A stretch of DNA of 47,844 nucleotides from Thiotrichaceae bacterium. Its GTDB lineage: Bacteria > Pseudomonadota > Gammaproteobacteria > SZUA-140. Location: NCBI GenBank assembly GCA_002401765.2, contig NVTY02000019.1:1-47844 (forward strand). Reading direction: 5' to 3'. Under the pieces are notes generated by a model, which was not told where the DNA came from, did not search any database, and was given only the letters and a program-made list of their open reading frames with translations. Both the position numbers and the translations under genes were made by a program. Shown one piece after another: positions 18,223-26,478 of the stretch. Position 1 is the stretch's first letter. Every line of letters begins with the position of its first letter.

Positions 18223-18921
18223 ATGAATAAACGAGTCGATGAGTCAGTGGTGATGCCGGTTATTACCATTGACGGTCCTAGTGGTTCAGGAAAGGGGACG
18301 GTTAGCCGACTCATTGCACACCAACTTGGCTGGCACTTTCTTGATAGCGGCGCACTTTATCGGCTAGTCGCACTGGTTGCCTTGAGGCGCCAATTGGAGC
18401 TCTCAAAAGAGGCTGAAATAGCCTTAATAGCCAGAGAGTTAGATGTTGAATTTAAAGTTAATTCTAGCGTGGAGGAGGCGCGTATTTTGCTTGAGGGTAC
18501 GCCGGTAAGGGATGAAATACGTAGCGAGCAGTGTGGCAATGCAGCGTCAAAAGTGGCGGTGTTACCGGCTGTACGTGAGGCATTACTGCAGCGGCAGCGG
18601 GATTTCAGGCGTTTACCCGGGCTGGTGGCTGATGGGCGGGACATGGGCAGTGTTGTTTTTCCGCGTGCTGAGCTCAAAATCTTCCTTGATGCAAGCGCCG
18701 AAGAGCGGGCCCAAAGACGCTATAAACAGTTGAAAGAAAAGGGAATGAATGCTAATCTTGCGGCCCTTCTGGAAGAGATTCAGGTGCGTGATGCGAGAGA
18801 TAGAAATCGCAGTGTCGCGCCCTTAGTGCCAGCGGATGGTGCGATATTGGTCGATTCAACCACACAGGGAATCGACGAGGTGGTCGCAGGTATTTTGGAA
18901 GAGTGGTCCAAACTTACATGA
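18223..18921 (+). CDS. cmk: Cytidylate kinase
   Basis: Cmk phosphorylates CMP and dCMP with ATP. The 232-residue protein carries the P-loop GPSGSGKGT (about residues 18-26), LDSGALYRLVAL in the CMP-binding region, VADGRDMGSVVFP and the lid region RDARDRNRSVAPL. ATG 18223 gives about ten more residues than some homologues; ATG 18253 (MPVITIDG) is the alternative, and neither has a strong ribosome-binding site. Position between aroA and rpsA is the conserved gammaproteobacterial arrangement. Confidence 0.95.
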   Translation: MNKRVDESVVMPVITIDGPSGSGKGTVSRLIAHQLGWHFLDSGALYRLVALVALRRQLELSKEAEIALIARELDVEFKVNSSVEEARILLEGTPVRDEIRSEQCGNAASKVAVLPAVREALLQRQRDFRRLPGLVADGRDMGSVVFPRAELKIFLDASAEERAQRRYKQLKEKGMNANLAALLEEIQVRDARDRNRSVAPLVPADGAILVDSTTQGIDEVVAGILEEWSKLT

Positions 18922-18959
18922 GTGAGGGCTTTATTTGTATCGGACGTTCTTTAATTTCG

Positions 18960-19089
18960 GCAGTTGCCGAACTGCAATTTTAGAGCGGTTTTTAACTAAC
19001 TATAACCGTGTCAGCGGTTTCAACAAGCGGGTTCACTGCAAGCGTTATTTTTGTTTGGCGTGTTTAAGTGAATCAAGGGTTTTTAAATA
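18960..19089 (+). promoter_or_regulatory. rpsA promoter and leader region
   Basis: A hairpin GCAGTT-GCCG-AACTGC at 18960-18975 precedes a plausible sigma-70 promoter: TTTAGA at 18979-18984, a 16-base spacer and TATAAC at 19001-19006. The leader of about 75 bases ends in AAGGG ten bases before the ATG. In E. coli, protein S1 represses its own mRNA by binding a structured leader; whether that applies here is inferred from the gene only. Confidence 0.4.
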
Positions 19090-20766
19090 ATGAGTGAAAG
19101 TTTCGCGCAACTCTTTGAAGAGAGTCAGGTAGAAAAATTAATGCGTCCAGGCGCCATCGTAACAGGTATTGTTATGGCGGTTGGATCAGATGTAGTTGTC
19201 GTCAATGCAGGACTTAAGTCTGAAGGTGTTATTCCCCTCGAGCAGTTCCTGGATGAAAAAGGCGAAGTTGAAGTTGCTGTAGGCGACGAAGTTGATGTTG
19301 CGCTTGACGCAATCGAAGATGGTTTTGGCGAAACAAGACTTTCTCGTGAAAAAGCGAAGCGTGCGAAACTTTGGGACGAGCTTGAAGGCGCACTTGAAAG
19401 CAACGCAATTGTTACCGGTATTATCACTGGTAAAGTTAAAGGTGGTTTCACCGTTGAAATCGGCGCAGTTCGCGCATTCCTACCGGGTTCTTTGGTTGAT
19501 GTTCGTCCCGTACGTGACACTTCATACCTTGAAGGCAAGGATCTAGAATTTAAAGTGGTTAAGCTTGATCGCAAGCGTAACAACGTGGTTGTTTCTCGCC
19601 GTGCAGTGGTTGAGAAAGAGAGCAGTGCAGAGCGTGAAGAATTGCTGGCTAACCTTCAGGAAGGTCAGGTCATTAAGGGTGTGGTTAAAAACCTTACCGA
19701 TTATGGCGCGTTTATCGACCTGGGTGGTATTGACGGTCTGCTGCATATTACCGATATGGCGTGGAAGCGCGTTAAACAGCCTTCAGAGATCGTTAACATT
19801 GGTGACGAGATCGACGTTAAGGTTCTTAAGTTCGATAAAGAGCGTAACCGCGTATCACTTGGCCTGAAACAGATGGGCGAAGATCCATGGGGTAACCTGA
19901 CTCGCCGTTATCCAGTCGGCCATCAGGTCTTTGGTAAGGTCACTAACATTGCAGATTACGGTTGCTTTGTTGAGATCGAAGATGGTGTTGAAGGGCTGGT
20001 TCATGTGTCTGAAATGGATTGGACCAACAAGAACATTCACCCATCTAAGGTTGTTCATCTGGGTGATGAAGTTGAAGTTAAGGTGCTGGATATCGACGAA
20101 GAACGTCGTCGTATCTCGCTCGGCATGAAGCAGTGTTTCTCTAATCCTTGGGAAGAGTTTGCCTCTACCCATAATAAGGGTGATAAATTAACCGGTACTA
20201 TTAAGTCTATTACTGACTTTGGTGTCTTCGTTGGGCTGACCGGTAGCATCGATGGCCTGTTGCATCTTTCTGATCTTTCCTGGAACGAAGCGGGTGAAGA
20301 AGCGGTTCATGGTTATAAGAAGGGTGATGAAATCGACACCGTTATTCTCGCGATTGATCCTGAGCGCGAGCGTATTTCACTGGGTGTTAAGCAACTTGAG
20401 CGTGACCCATTCTCAAACTACGTAGCTGACCATCCTAAAGGCGAGATCGTTAAGGGTGTTGTCAGTGAAGTAGACGCTAAAGGCGCTATTATCACTTTGG
20501 CTGAGAGTGTTGAAGGGCACTTGCGTTCATCAGAGATGTCGCGTGATCGTGTTGAAGATGCGCGTACTATCATGACTGTGGGTGATGAAATTGAAGCGCG
20601 CTTTATGGGCGTTGATCGTAAGAATCGCACCATCATGCTTTCTATTAAAGCGAAAGATGCGTACGAAGAAGCCGCGGCGGTGAAAGATTATGGGCATTCT
20701 GCTAGTTCAACGGGGTCAACTTCATTAGGTGATCTGTTGAAAGAGAAGCTGGAAGGCAACTCGTAA
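19090..20766 (+). CDS. rpsA: 30S ribosomal protein S1
   Basis: S1 binds mRNA on the 30S subunit and helps initiation on structured or weak-SD messages. The 558-residue protein has the usual length and six S1 RNA-binding repeats. The later ones are easy to see from repeated motifs, for example [40 protein letters not shown] and [20 protein letters not shown], each ending in a K-x-x-x-E-R-x-R-I/V-S-L-G strand. Codon use looks tuned to common codons, as expected for an abundant protein. It is followed by ihfB, as in most gammaproteobacteria. Confidence 0.98.
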   Translation: MSESFAQLFEESQVEKLMRPGAIVTGIVMAVGSDVVVVNAGLKSEGVIPLEQFLDEKGEVEVAVGDEVDVALDAIEDGFGETRLSREKAKRAKLWDELEGALESNAIVTGIITGKVKGGFTVEIGAVRAFLPGSLVDVRPVRDTSYLEGKDLEFKVVKLDRKRNNVVVSRRAVVEKESSAEREELLANLQEGQVIKGVVKNLTDYGAFIDLGGIDGLLHITDMAWKRVKQPSEIVNIGDEIDVKVLKFDKERNRVSLGLKQMGEDPWGNLTRRYPVGHQVFGKVTNIADYGCFVEIEDGVEGLVHVSEMDWTNKNIHPSKVVHLGDEVEVKVLDIDEERRRISLGMKQCFSNPWEEFASTHNKGDKLTGTIKSITDFGVFVGLTGSIDGLLHLSDLSWNEAGEEAVHGYKKGDEIDTVILAIDPERERISLGVKQLERDPFSNYVADHPKGEIVKGVVSEVDAKGAIITLAESVEGHLRSSEMSRDRVEDARTIMTVGDEIEARFMGVDRKNRTIMLSIKAKDAYEEAAAVKDYGHSASSTGSTSLGDLLKEKLEGNS

Positions 20767-20787
20767 GTTGATTCATGTTTGGTTATC

Positions 20788-20818
20788 GCTTGTTATTGCA
20801 AATGACTGCATAACAGGC
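20788..20818 (+). other. Hairpin between rpsA and ihfB
   Basis: GCTTGTTATTGCA pairs with TGCATAACAGGC around a short loop, with one bulge and a wobble pair. No U-run follows, so it is not a typical terminator. It could attenuate or process the rpsA-ihfB transcript. Confidence 0.4.
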
Positions 20819-20881
20819 GATGATCAGATATACATATAGGTTGCAGTCGTGTGGCGCTTTATCTGTTTTGGGGCGGAATAA

Positions 20882-21187
20882 ATGACCAAGTCTGAATTAA
20901 TTGAAATTATCGCACAGAAGCAAAAGCATTTATCATATAAGGATATTGAATATGCCGTGAAAACCATGATCGAACAGATGGCGCAGTCACTAGCGAGTGG
21001 CGAGCGGATCGAGATTCGTGGTTTTGGCAGTTTCTCTTTGCATTTTCGTCCACCAAGAATGGGGCGAAATCCAAAGACAGGTGAACCGGTACCGCTTTCT
21101 GGGAAGCATGTACCGCATTTTAAACCTGGTAAGGAATTGCGAGAGCGAGTCAACGAGAGTATCGGAAGCACAACCATTCAGGAGTAA
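20882..21187 (+). CDS. ihfB: Integration host factor subunit beta
   Basis: IhfB pairs with IhfA to bind and sharply bend DNA in recombination, replication and transcription. The 101-residue protein begins [14 protein letters not shown], has the HU/IHF core [28 protein letters not shown] (the Pro-tipped minor-groove arm) and ends in a basic helix. The GRNPKTGE signature and length match. GGGCGGA lies just upstream of the start. In P. aeruginosa this gene (himD) is the left border of the O-antigen locus, as appears to be so here. Confidence 0.96.
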   Translation: MTKSELIEIIAQKQKHLSYKDIEYAVKTMIEQMAQSLASGERIEIRGFGSFSLHFRPPRMGRNPKTGEPVPLSGKHVPHFKPGKELRERVNESIGSTTIQE

Positions 21188-21189
21188 TC

Positions 21190-21216
21190 TTGACCTGATT
21201 GGTTTCAAACTATGTT
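21190..21216 (+). promoter_or_regulatory. Possible sigma-70 promoter for lapA
   Basis: TTGACC at 21190-21195 and TATGTT at 21211-21216 are separated by 15 bases, shorter than the 17 preferred. The site lies just after the ihfB stop and upstream of lapA. Confidence 0.3.
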
Positions 21217-21268
21217 CTAGAGAATTTATCGAGTGGCAAAACTTCACCTAGATAAGGGGTGTGATGAG

Positions 21269-21502
21269 ATGATGAAAATATTTTTATTTATTTTTACCTT
21301 AGCAATTTTAGTATTAGGCGCAAGCTTCACACTATTAAATGCAGACCCAGTTCAGGTGAACTACTATTTTGGAACGGCGGATATTGCGCTGTCGGTGATT
21401 CTAGTGGGCACACTGGTTACTGGCGCATTGATTGGTGTGTCTGCCACGATGGGCAAGTTGCTGTCTCTTAAGTTACAAGTTTCAAAGTTGCGCCGTTCAT
21501 AA
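21269..21502 (+). CDS. lapA: LapA family inner-membrane protein (DUF1049)
   Basis: LapA is a small inner-membrane protein that in E. coli works with LapB in controlling lipopolysaccharide assembly through LpxC turnover. The 77-residue product has two membrane helices (about residues 3-22 and 38-62) separated by LLNADPVQVNYYFG, the characteristic short periplasmic segment. The ATG at 21269 is preferred because AAGGGG lies about ten bases upstream; a GTG at 21233 would put a polar extension before the first helix. lapB does not follow here; pyrF comes next, so the usual lapA-lapB pairing is broken. Confidence 0.85.
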   Translation: MMKIFLFIFTLAILVLGASFTLLNADPVQVNYYFGTADIALSVILVGTLVTGALIGVSATMGKLLSLKLQVSKLRRS

Positions 21503-21578
21503 TATTGCCTGGTGTGCTGACCCCTTGGTTTCTATAGGGGATGTTTAGCCGCAATATGTTGATGTATAAATTAGAGGG

Positions 21579-21603
21579 CCTCATTTAGCGATGGGGTTTT
21601 TTA
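21579..21603 (+). terminator. Terminator before pyrF
   Basis: CCTCAT pairs with ATGGGG (one wobble) around a six-base loop, followed by seven T residues. A second short palindrome CCCCT/AGGGG lies at 21521-21540. Together they probably end the ihfB-lapA transcript. Confidence 0.6.
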
Positions 21604-21645
21604 TTGCCTGAAATTTAAGATTAAGATTTTGCTTGGAGGTTTGCT

Positions 21646-22386
21646 GTGGTGAATGAAAAAGAAAAAAAAATGGTTGATGCGAAGTGCGTGATTGTGGCAC
21701 TCGATTTTTCGGATGCAGGCGAGGTACTAGCGTTGGTGAGTGGCTTGGAGCCGAATAGCTGTCGTTTAAAAGTGGGTAAAGAGCTTTATACACACTGTGG
21801 CCCTGCTTTAGTTGAGCGCCTGGTTGCTGATGGCTTTGATGTGTTCCTGGATTTGAAGTTTCATGATATCCCTAATACAGTAGCGGGCGCATGCGGCGCG
21901 GCTGCTGATTTAGGGGTGTGGATGGTCAATGTTCATGCGCTGGGTGGGCGACGTATGATGGAGGCCGCGCGCGAAGCAATCGCACAGAAATCTCATCAGC
22001 CTTTGTTAATCGCAGTGACCATTCTAACCAGCATGGGCGAGAGTGATCTGCATGAGATTGGTCTGTCTGGTTCTGCTAAAGCGAATGTGCTTCGGCTTGC
22101 CAAACTGGCTGAGCAGTCGGGACTCAATGGCGTGGTCTGTTCGCCGCTGGAGGTAGCCGTGTTAAACCAGCAGTGCGCTGAAGAATTTAATTTTATCACT
22201 CCTGGAATACGACCAGCCGGTGCCGCAGTGAATGACCAAAAAAGGATCACAACACCTGTCGATGCACTTAGCTTAGGTTCTAATTATCTCGTTATTGGGC
22301 GCCCGATAACGGCAGCGGCTGACCCGCTTGCTGCCTTGCAGGCAATTAATAGTGATATTCAGGGCGCCTTTAACTTATCTACTTGA
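21646..22386 (+). CDS. pyrF: Orotidine-5'-phosphate decarboxylase
   Basis: PyrF decarboxylates OMP to UMP, the last step of pyrimidine synthesis. The 246-residue TIM-barrel protein has [10 protein letters not shown], the [13 protein letters not shown] segment, the catalytic [16 protein letters not shown] motif (Asp-x-Lys-x-x-Asp) and the phosphate-binding [14 protein letters not shown] near the end. Start choice is set by GGAGGT at 21635-21640: the adjacent GTG codons 21646 and 21649 are well spaced, while ATG 21670 is too far. In E. coli and Pseudomonas pyrF sits near lapAB or himD, so its place is conserved. Confidence 0.96.
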   Translation: MVNEKEKKMVDAKCVIVALDFSDAGEVLALVSGLEPNSCRLKVGKELYTHCGPALVERLVADGFDVFLDLKFHDIPNTVAGACGAAADLGVWMVNVHALGGRRMMEAAREAIAQKSHQPLLIAVTILTSMGESDLHEIGLSGSAKANVLRLAKLAEQSGLNGVVCSPLEVAVLNQQCAEEFNFITPGIRPAGAAVNDQKRITTPVDALSLGSNYLVIGRPITAAADPLAALQAINSDIQGAFNLST

Positions 22387-22412
22387 CAGCGAAATTATTC
22401 TGCGGTTAGCTA
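22383..22412 (+). promoter_or_regulatory. Possible promoter at the edge of the inverted-repeat element
   Basis: A consensus -35 TTGACA at 22383-22388 overlaps the pyrF stop codon. At 17-18 bases the -10 candidates are TTAGCT or TAGCTA, which run into the first bases of the repeat at 22411. It could drive transcription through the palindrome towards comEA. Confidence 0.3.
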
Positions 22413-22675
22413 GTACACTGTCAGCCCCTTTTTGTCGGGTCAGTTGGTCTGTCGGTTCTCATGGCAAGGCGGACTTCGCAGGGAATGGTTATTCCCTTCT
22501 CAAGAAGTGCAACGCAGCCATGGGGATTGGCAGACCAACCTTTTGGGTGAGTCTGTGGCATTCTGCCTCTGTGTTATAGCCCTAAGCAAGGGAACAACCA
22601 TTGCTTTCGGACTATGCCTTGATGCAAAATGCCGCAGACTCGCTGACCCGACAAAAAGGGGCTGACAGTGTACTA
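22411..22675. repeat. 265-bp composite inverted-repeat element between pyrF and comEA
   Basis: The ends 22411-22443 and 22643-22675 are perfect 33-base inverted repeats (left arm begins TAGTACACTGTCAGCCCC). Between them lie two further hairpins: TTGGTCTG/CAGACCAA (22444-22538) and GAGTCTG/CAGACTC (22549-22641). Read in opposite directions the two inner hairpins are recognisably alike, both with CAAGGC and an AATGGTT-TTCCCTT core, so the element looks like two diverged inverted copies of one unit of about 130 bases. As RNA it would fold as a three-way junction. No credible gene lies inside, and no clear target duplication is visible. A non-autonomous transposon (MITE) is the simplest reading. 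Confidence 0.85.
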
Positions 22676-22747
22676 ACAGTCCGATATCAGGAAGTGTCGG
22701 CGCAGCCCTATTTGAAGGGGTTTTTAGTTAATCATAAGGAGGTGGGT

Positions 22748-23026
22748 ATGCGATATCTAAGGCAGCTACTATTGTTGGCTTTTCTATGTGTGGGTTCTCA
22801 ATTTGCATTCGCGGGTACCATTGATATAAACAGTGCAAATGCAGATGTTTTAGCAGCTGAGCTTCACGGCGTTGGTGCAAAAAAAGCAGCTGAAATTATA
22901 AAATATAGAGAGGCGAATGGTGGCTTTAAGTCGATAGAAGAACTGATAAACGTAAAGGGAATTGGTGGTACAATTCTGGAAAAGAACAGGGCGCGCATTA
23001 TCGCGGGTGTTGATGAGGCGGAATAG
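22748..23026 (+). CDS. comEA: ComEA-type helix-hairpin-helix DNA-binding protein
   Basis: The 92-residue protein has a signal peptide (hydrophobic residues about 5-20, likely cleavage after FAFA) and a single ComEA domain: DINSANADVL, a first helix-hairpin-helix LHGVGAKKAAEIIKYRE, and a second, INVKGIGGTILEKNRARI. ComEA proteins bind incoming DNA in the periplasm during natural transformation, though short ComEA-like proteins are widespread and not all have been tested. GGAGGTGGGT immediately before ATG 22748 fixes the start; longer versions would run into the repeat element. It stands alone, with its own terminator. Confidence 0.85.
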   Translation: MRYLRQLLLLAFLCVGSQFAFAGTIDINSANADVLAAELHGVGAKKAAEIIKYREANGGFKSIEELINVKGIGGTILEKNRARIIAGVDEAE

Positions 23027-23065
23027 AGCCCTTTACCTGTACTGAGTAATGAACGTTCAGAAATT

Positions 23066-23096
23066 AGCTTCCGATGTTATCGTCGGAAGCTTTTTT
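23066..23096 (+). terminator. Rho-independent terminator after comEA
   Basis: A perfect 9-bp stem AGCTTCCGA/TCGGAAGCT with an eight-base loop is followed by six T residues. It separates comEA from the polysaccharide locus. Confidence 0.9.
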
Positions 23097-23146
23097 ATAT
23101 CTCATGCAGCGGTTGTATCGCTAAGAAAAATGAATAGGAATGGGTG

Positions 23147-24046
23147 ATGGGAAAGGGCAGTAGTGCAGAGGCGTTGCGTATCAGGCGTGAATTCTTATCT
23201 GATACAGACGATGAAATAAGTCTTGTTGAATTATGGCTAGTGCTTGTTAGGCGCTGGAAAACAGTAGCCATAGTTTTTAGCCTGTGCCTGGTTCTAGGTA
23301 TTGTTATTGCGCTTTCGACCCCCACAAAATTCCTTTTTTCAACCACTATTGAGCTAGCATTAGTGAACTCAAAGTTAGTGGAACCTGTTGCATCTGTTCT
23401 GGCGAGATTAAAGGGGAACCACATTCCTCTGGTGCTTGGCGCTGAGAAAGGTGGCGATCTATTTGGAGTTGATGTCAAAAACCCACGAGGAAGTAAAATC
23501 CTGGTTTTGACGAGCTCGGGTCTTGCTGCCAACGCAGGGGCAATAAAGGGGCTTCACCGCTCCATATTGGACCTTTTAATAAAAGATCAGCGAGTTCTAG
23601 CTGAGGCGCTCGATATTCCACGTAAGAAAAAATATTCATTATTAGCATCTCAAATAAGCATTGATACAGCACGTATCAGCAAGCTTAAGCAGAGTGAAAA
23701 ACTATTAGCGAATGCTCTGGTGGCTCTCGGGGGTAACGCGATTTCACCGCAAGAGGGCGGCATTGATCTACTACAGGCACAGGCGCTGAACGCTCATGCA
23801 TTGGTGGGTGCTGAGCACGCAATGATTGATTACCAATCAAGATTATTTGAGCTTAAGTCGGCGATTGAACTGTCGCGGCAGGCTACTGCAGCGGCGATTG
23901 CTGTGAGGTCACTGACGCCTTCTGGCATTGGGGCGATGGCAACAATTCTCCTGGCCGCGATGATGGGGCTTTTCGTCGGGGTTTTAGCTGCTTTTTTTCA
24001 GGAGTTTATTGCTAAAGTTCGTTGCTCAATGAGGTCTGCTGAATGA
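23147..24046 (+). CDS. wzz: Wzz-type polysaccharide chain-length determinant
   Basis: Wzz proteins sit in the inner membrane and set how many repeat units the Wzy polymerase adds. This product of 299 residues has the expected topology: a cytoplasmic start, a first helix (about residues 40-62), a long periplasmic helical region, and a second helix near the C-terminus (about 260-285). It carries a small-residue and Gly-rich SGIGAMATILLAAMMGLFVG; the Pro-Gly motif seen in many members is weak. AGGAA lies seven bases before ATG 23147. Position right after the ihfB side matches wzz in the P. aeruginosa locus. Sequence is divergent, so the exact subgroup is uncertain. Confidence 0.75.
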   Translation: MGKGSSAEALRIRREFLSDTDDEISLVELWLVLVRRWKTVAIVFSLCLVLGIVIALSTPTKFLFSTTIELALVNSKLVEPVASVLARLKGNHIPLVLGAEKGGDLFGVDVKNPRGSKILVLTSSGLAANAGAIKGLHRSILDLLIKDQRVLAEALDIPRKKKYSLLASQISIDTARISKLKQSEKLLANALVALGGNAISPQEGGIDLLQAQALNAHALVGAEHAMIDYQSRLFELKSAIELSRQATAAAIAVRSLTPSGIGAMATILLAAMMGLFVGVLAAFFQEFIAKVRCSMRSAE

Positions 24047-24083
24047 TGGGTGTTTTGTTAGAAAACTGTAAAGGCTGCTCGAA

Positions 24084-25544
24084 ATGAATATACAACCTGT
24101 GATTCTCTCAGGGGGGGCTGGCACGCGATTGTGGCCACTGTCTCGTGAGCTATTCCCTAAGCAGTTACATGCCCCTTTTGGTGGCGAGTTCACGTTATTG
24201 CAGCACACGGTCATGCGTCTAAAAGGCATTGAAGCACAGCATGATGATGCAACGGTCTTACCGCCCATTCTAGTTTGCAATGAAGAGCATCGCTTTTTAG
24301 TGGCAGAACAGATGCGCCAGATTCAAACAGAGACGAATGGGCTGATTCTTGAGCCCGTTGGGCGAAATACAGCCCCCGCCTTAACGCTTGCAGCACTACA
24401 CGCCGCGACTGTTTCGGGTGATAGCGTGATGTTAGTGATGCCGGCTGACCACGTGATTCGTGATGTTGATGCTTTTCAGCGCATTGTTTATGAAGGTGCG
24501 CTAAAGGCGGTCGCTGGTAATACGGTTACCTTTGGGGTGACACCCACTTTCCCTGCAACAGGCTATGGTTACATTAAGCGAAGTAATGCCTCAGAGAGTG
24601 AAGAGTGTACGGTTTCTAGCTTCATTGAGAAACCGGATGAGGAGAAGGCAAAGCAACTATTTAAAGATGACAGCTACTCATGGAATAGCGGTATCTTTAT
24701 GATGAAACCGTCCATCTGGTTAGGGCAGCTCAAATATTTTCAGAAAGATATGCATGACATCTGTCAGGAAGCGAGTGAGAAAGGTGTGGCAGATGGTGAC
24801 TTTCGGCGAGTAGATGTGCCTACCTTTGAAAAGTGCCCCAGTGATTCAATTGATTATGCGGTGATGGAGCACTTAGCGTCTGATCAATCATTAATGGATG
24901 TTGAATCACGCCTGTTGGTTATTCCATTAGATGCGGGCTGGTCAGATGTGGGTGGGTGGGCGAACCTGCAAGAAGAGGCGCCGCATGACGAGCATGGTAA
25001 TGCCATTCTAGGTGATGTGATCACGCATAATGTAAAAAACTCCCTATTATTATCTAGCCATCGTTTGATTGCGGGCGTTGGTTTAGAGAATCTTATTGTG
25101 GTGGAGACGGCAGATGCGGTACTGGTTGCCAACAAAGACGATGCGCAGCATGTGAAAGAGATTGTTGCGCAGTTGAAATTAGATGGCCGGAGTGAGCACC
25201 AGATACATAAGCGGGTTCATCGTCCCTGGGGAAATTATGAGGGCATTGATCTTGGTGAACGATACCAGGTGAAACGCATTACGGTCAGGCCCGGTGCTTC
25301 ATTATCACTGCAAATGCATCACCATCGAGCCGAACACTGGATTGTGGTGAGTGGTACCGCGCGTGTTACTCGTGGTGATGAAGAGTTTCTATTAAGTGAA
25401 AATGAGTCTACATATATTCCTATCGGTGTTAAGCACCGTCTTGTTAACCCGGGTCATGTTGCGCTAGAAATTATAGAGGTGCAATCTGGGAGTTATCTCG
25501 GAGAGGATGATATTGTGCGTTTCGATGACGAGTACGGACGTTAG
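24084..25544 (+). CDS. manC: Mannose-1-phosphate guanylyltransferase / mannose-6-phosphate isomerase
   Basis: The enzyme makes GDP-mannose from mannose 1-phosphate and GTP, and AlgA-type members also interconvert fructose 6-phosphate and mannose 6-phosphate. The 486-residue protein has the nucleotidyltransferase signature LSGGAGTRLWPLSRELFPKQ near the N-terminus, EPVGRNTAPALTLAAL, FIEKPDEEKA, and a C-terminal type II isomerase cupin (VKRITVRPGASLSLQMHHHR and YIPIGVKHRLVNPG). It supplies GDP-mannose to the gmd genes downstream. Phosphomannomutase is not in the window. Confidence 0.96.
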   Translation: MNIQPVILSGGAGTRLWPLSRELFPKQLHAPFGGEFTLLQHTVMRLKGIEAQHDDATVLPPILVCNEEHRFLVAEQMRQIQTETNGLILEPVGRNTAPALTLAALHAATVSGDSVMLVMPADHVIRDVDAFQRIVYEGALKAVAGNTVTFGVTPTFPATGYGYIKRSNASESEECTVSSFIEKPDEEKAKQLFKDDSYSWNSGIFMMKPSIWLGQLKYFQKDMHDICQEASEKGVADGDFRRVDVPTFEKCPSDSIDYAVMEHLASDQSLMDVESRLLVIPLDAGWSDVGGWANLQEEAPHDEHGNAILGDVITHNVKNSLLLSSHRLIAGVGLENLIVVETADAVLVANKDDAQHVKEIVAQLKLDGRSEHQIHKRVHRPWGNYEGIDLGERYQVKRITVRPGASLSLQMHHHRAEHWIVVSGTARVTRGDEEFLLSENESTYIPIGVKHRLVNPGHVALEIIEVQSGSYLGEDDIVRFDDEYGR

Positions 25545-25551
25545 CGACTAA

Positions 25552-25686
25552 ATGACGAAAAGGGTTTTAGTTTGTGGGGTCTCAGGGCAGGACGGAGCTT
25601 ATTTTGCTCAATTGCTTCTTGGTAACGGCTACGAAGTGTATGGAATCTCTCGTGATGCGCAGATGCCATCTTTCCATAATTTATAG
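25552..25686 (+). pseudogene. 5' stub of a GDP-mannose dehydratase-family gene
   Basis: An ATG frame of 44 codons encodes the first Rossmann unit of a GMD-like enzyme: [20 protein letters not shown] and [19 protein letters not shown], then TAG. The intact homologue at 26479 begins almost the same way ([31 protein letters not shown]). The DNA differs at many positions but shares an identical CTCTCGTGATGCGCAGATG at the end, so the stub is an older or foreign copy, not a fresh duplication. Everything after residue 44 has been replaced by the MNT-HEPN pair. Confidence 0.85.
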
Positions 25687-25696
25687 TAACGTCAGT

Positions 25697-26008
25697 ATGC
25701 GCCTCACACCTAAACAGGTTCAATGTCTCAAAGGTGCTGTTGCCCGCCATTTTGGGCAAAGCGCTCAGATCTGGGTGTTTGGGTCACGTATTGACGATCA
25801 ACGCCGGGGAGGAGATTATGACTTCTATATCGAGACCTCTATCAATGATCCGGACGAGATCGTGGCAGATAAATTGAATGTGTTAGCCGATCTGCATGCT
25901 ACCCCCGAGTTTGAAGGAGAGAAGATTGATATCGTCATTCGTTCAGCGGTGCCGGGGCCGGAATTGCCAATTTACAAGGTTGCCAGGGAGACTGGGGTGC
26001 CTCTGTGA
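25697..26008 (+). CDS. mntA: MNT-domain nucleotidyltransferase antitoxin (MntA-like), pair 1
   Basis: The 103-residue protein is a minimal polymerase-beta-type nucleotidyltransferase. The core motif is FGSRIDDQRRGGDYDFYIE: Gly-Ser, nine residues, then Asp-x-Asp, the metal-binding pair, with a third acidic residue in KIDIVIRS. In tested HEPN-MNT systems (Shewanella oneidensis SO_3165) MntA silences its HEPN toxin by adding AMP to a tyrosine. ATG 25697 is used; a longer frame from 25574 would read through the GMD stub out of frame. Its TGA overlaps the GTG of the HEPN gene. Confidence 0.85.
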   Translation: MRLTPKQVQCLKGAVARHFGQSAQIWVFGSRIDDQRRGGDYDFYIETSINDPDEIVADKLNVLADLHATPEFEGEKIDIVIRSAVPGPELPIYKVARETGVPL

Positions 26009-26469
26009 AAAATCGTGAGGTTCTACAGGCGACTCTCAGGGAGTGCCAGCTGCACGCCGGGGTGTTGCGAGAGGCTATAGATGAACTGGGTGATGCACAC
26101 TTTGATGCTGAAACCGTCGTTCACATTAGCACTGAACAACGGAGACTGCTGGATCAGCTTGCCTATCGCTTTTCCAAATTACAGGACAACATGGGAATGA
26201 GGCTCTTTCCCGCGCTGCTCGACTGGACTGAGGAGCCTTTGCCGGAAAGCGCAACTTTCGCAGAAAAGTTGCAGCGCCTGGAACGTTTAGGTGCGCTTGA
26301 GAGTGTCGAGCGCTGGCGTGAGCTGCGTGAAACCCGTAACCAGCTTGCGCATGAATACGAAGATGCCCCAGCACTCAAGGCCGCCGCGTTGAACCGTTTT
26401 ATCGCCGATGTCGAAACACTCCTGGTGATGTGGCAAAAGGTGGTGGCCTTTGAGAAAGATAATGGTTGA
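26005..26469 (+). CDS. hepT: HEPN-domain toxin (HepT-like), pair 1
   Basis: The 154-residue, mostly helical protein carries the catalytic HEPN motif RNQLAHEY (R-x4-H-x-Y, about residues 109-116), including the tyrosine that is AMPylated in known HepT proteins. HEPN toxins are RNases acting on RNA or tRNA. It begins GTG, four bases inside the mntA stop, which is normal for this two-gene cassette. An intact motif suggests an active toxin. The next gene, a GMD-family dehydratase, begins nine bases after its stop. Confidence 0.85.
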   Translation: MKNREVLQATLRECQLHAGVLREAIDELGDAHFDAETVVHISTEQRRLLDQLAYRFSKLQDNMGMRLFPALLDWTEEPLPESATFAEKLQRLERLGALESVERWRELRETRNQLAHEYEDAPALKAAALNRFIADVETLLVMWQKVVAFEKDNG

Positions 26470-26478
26470 AACGTTGAA

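Noticed and set aside
22432..22665. Forward reading frame of 77 residues within the composite palindrome
   Set aside because: It spans both hairpins and the right repeat arm, has no ribosome-binding site and no recognisable motif; the inverted-repeat structure explains the sequence better.
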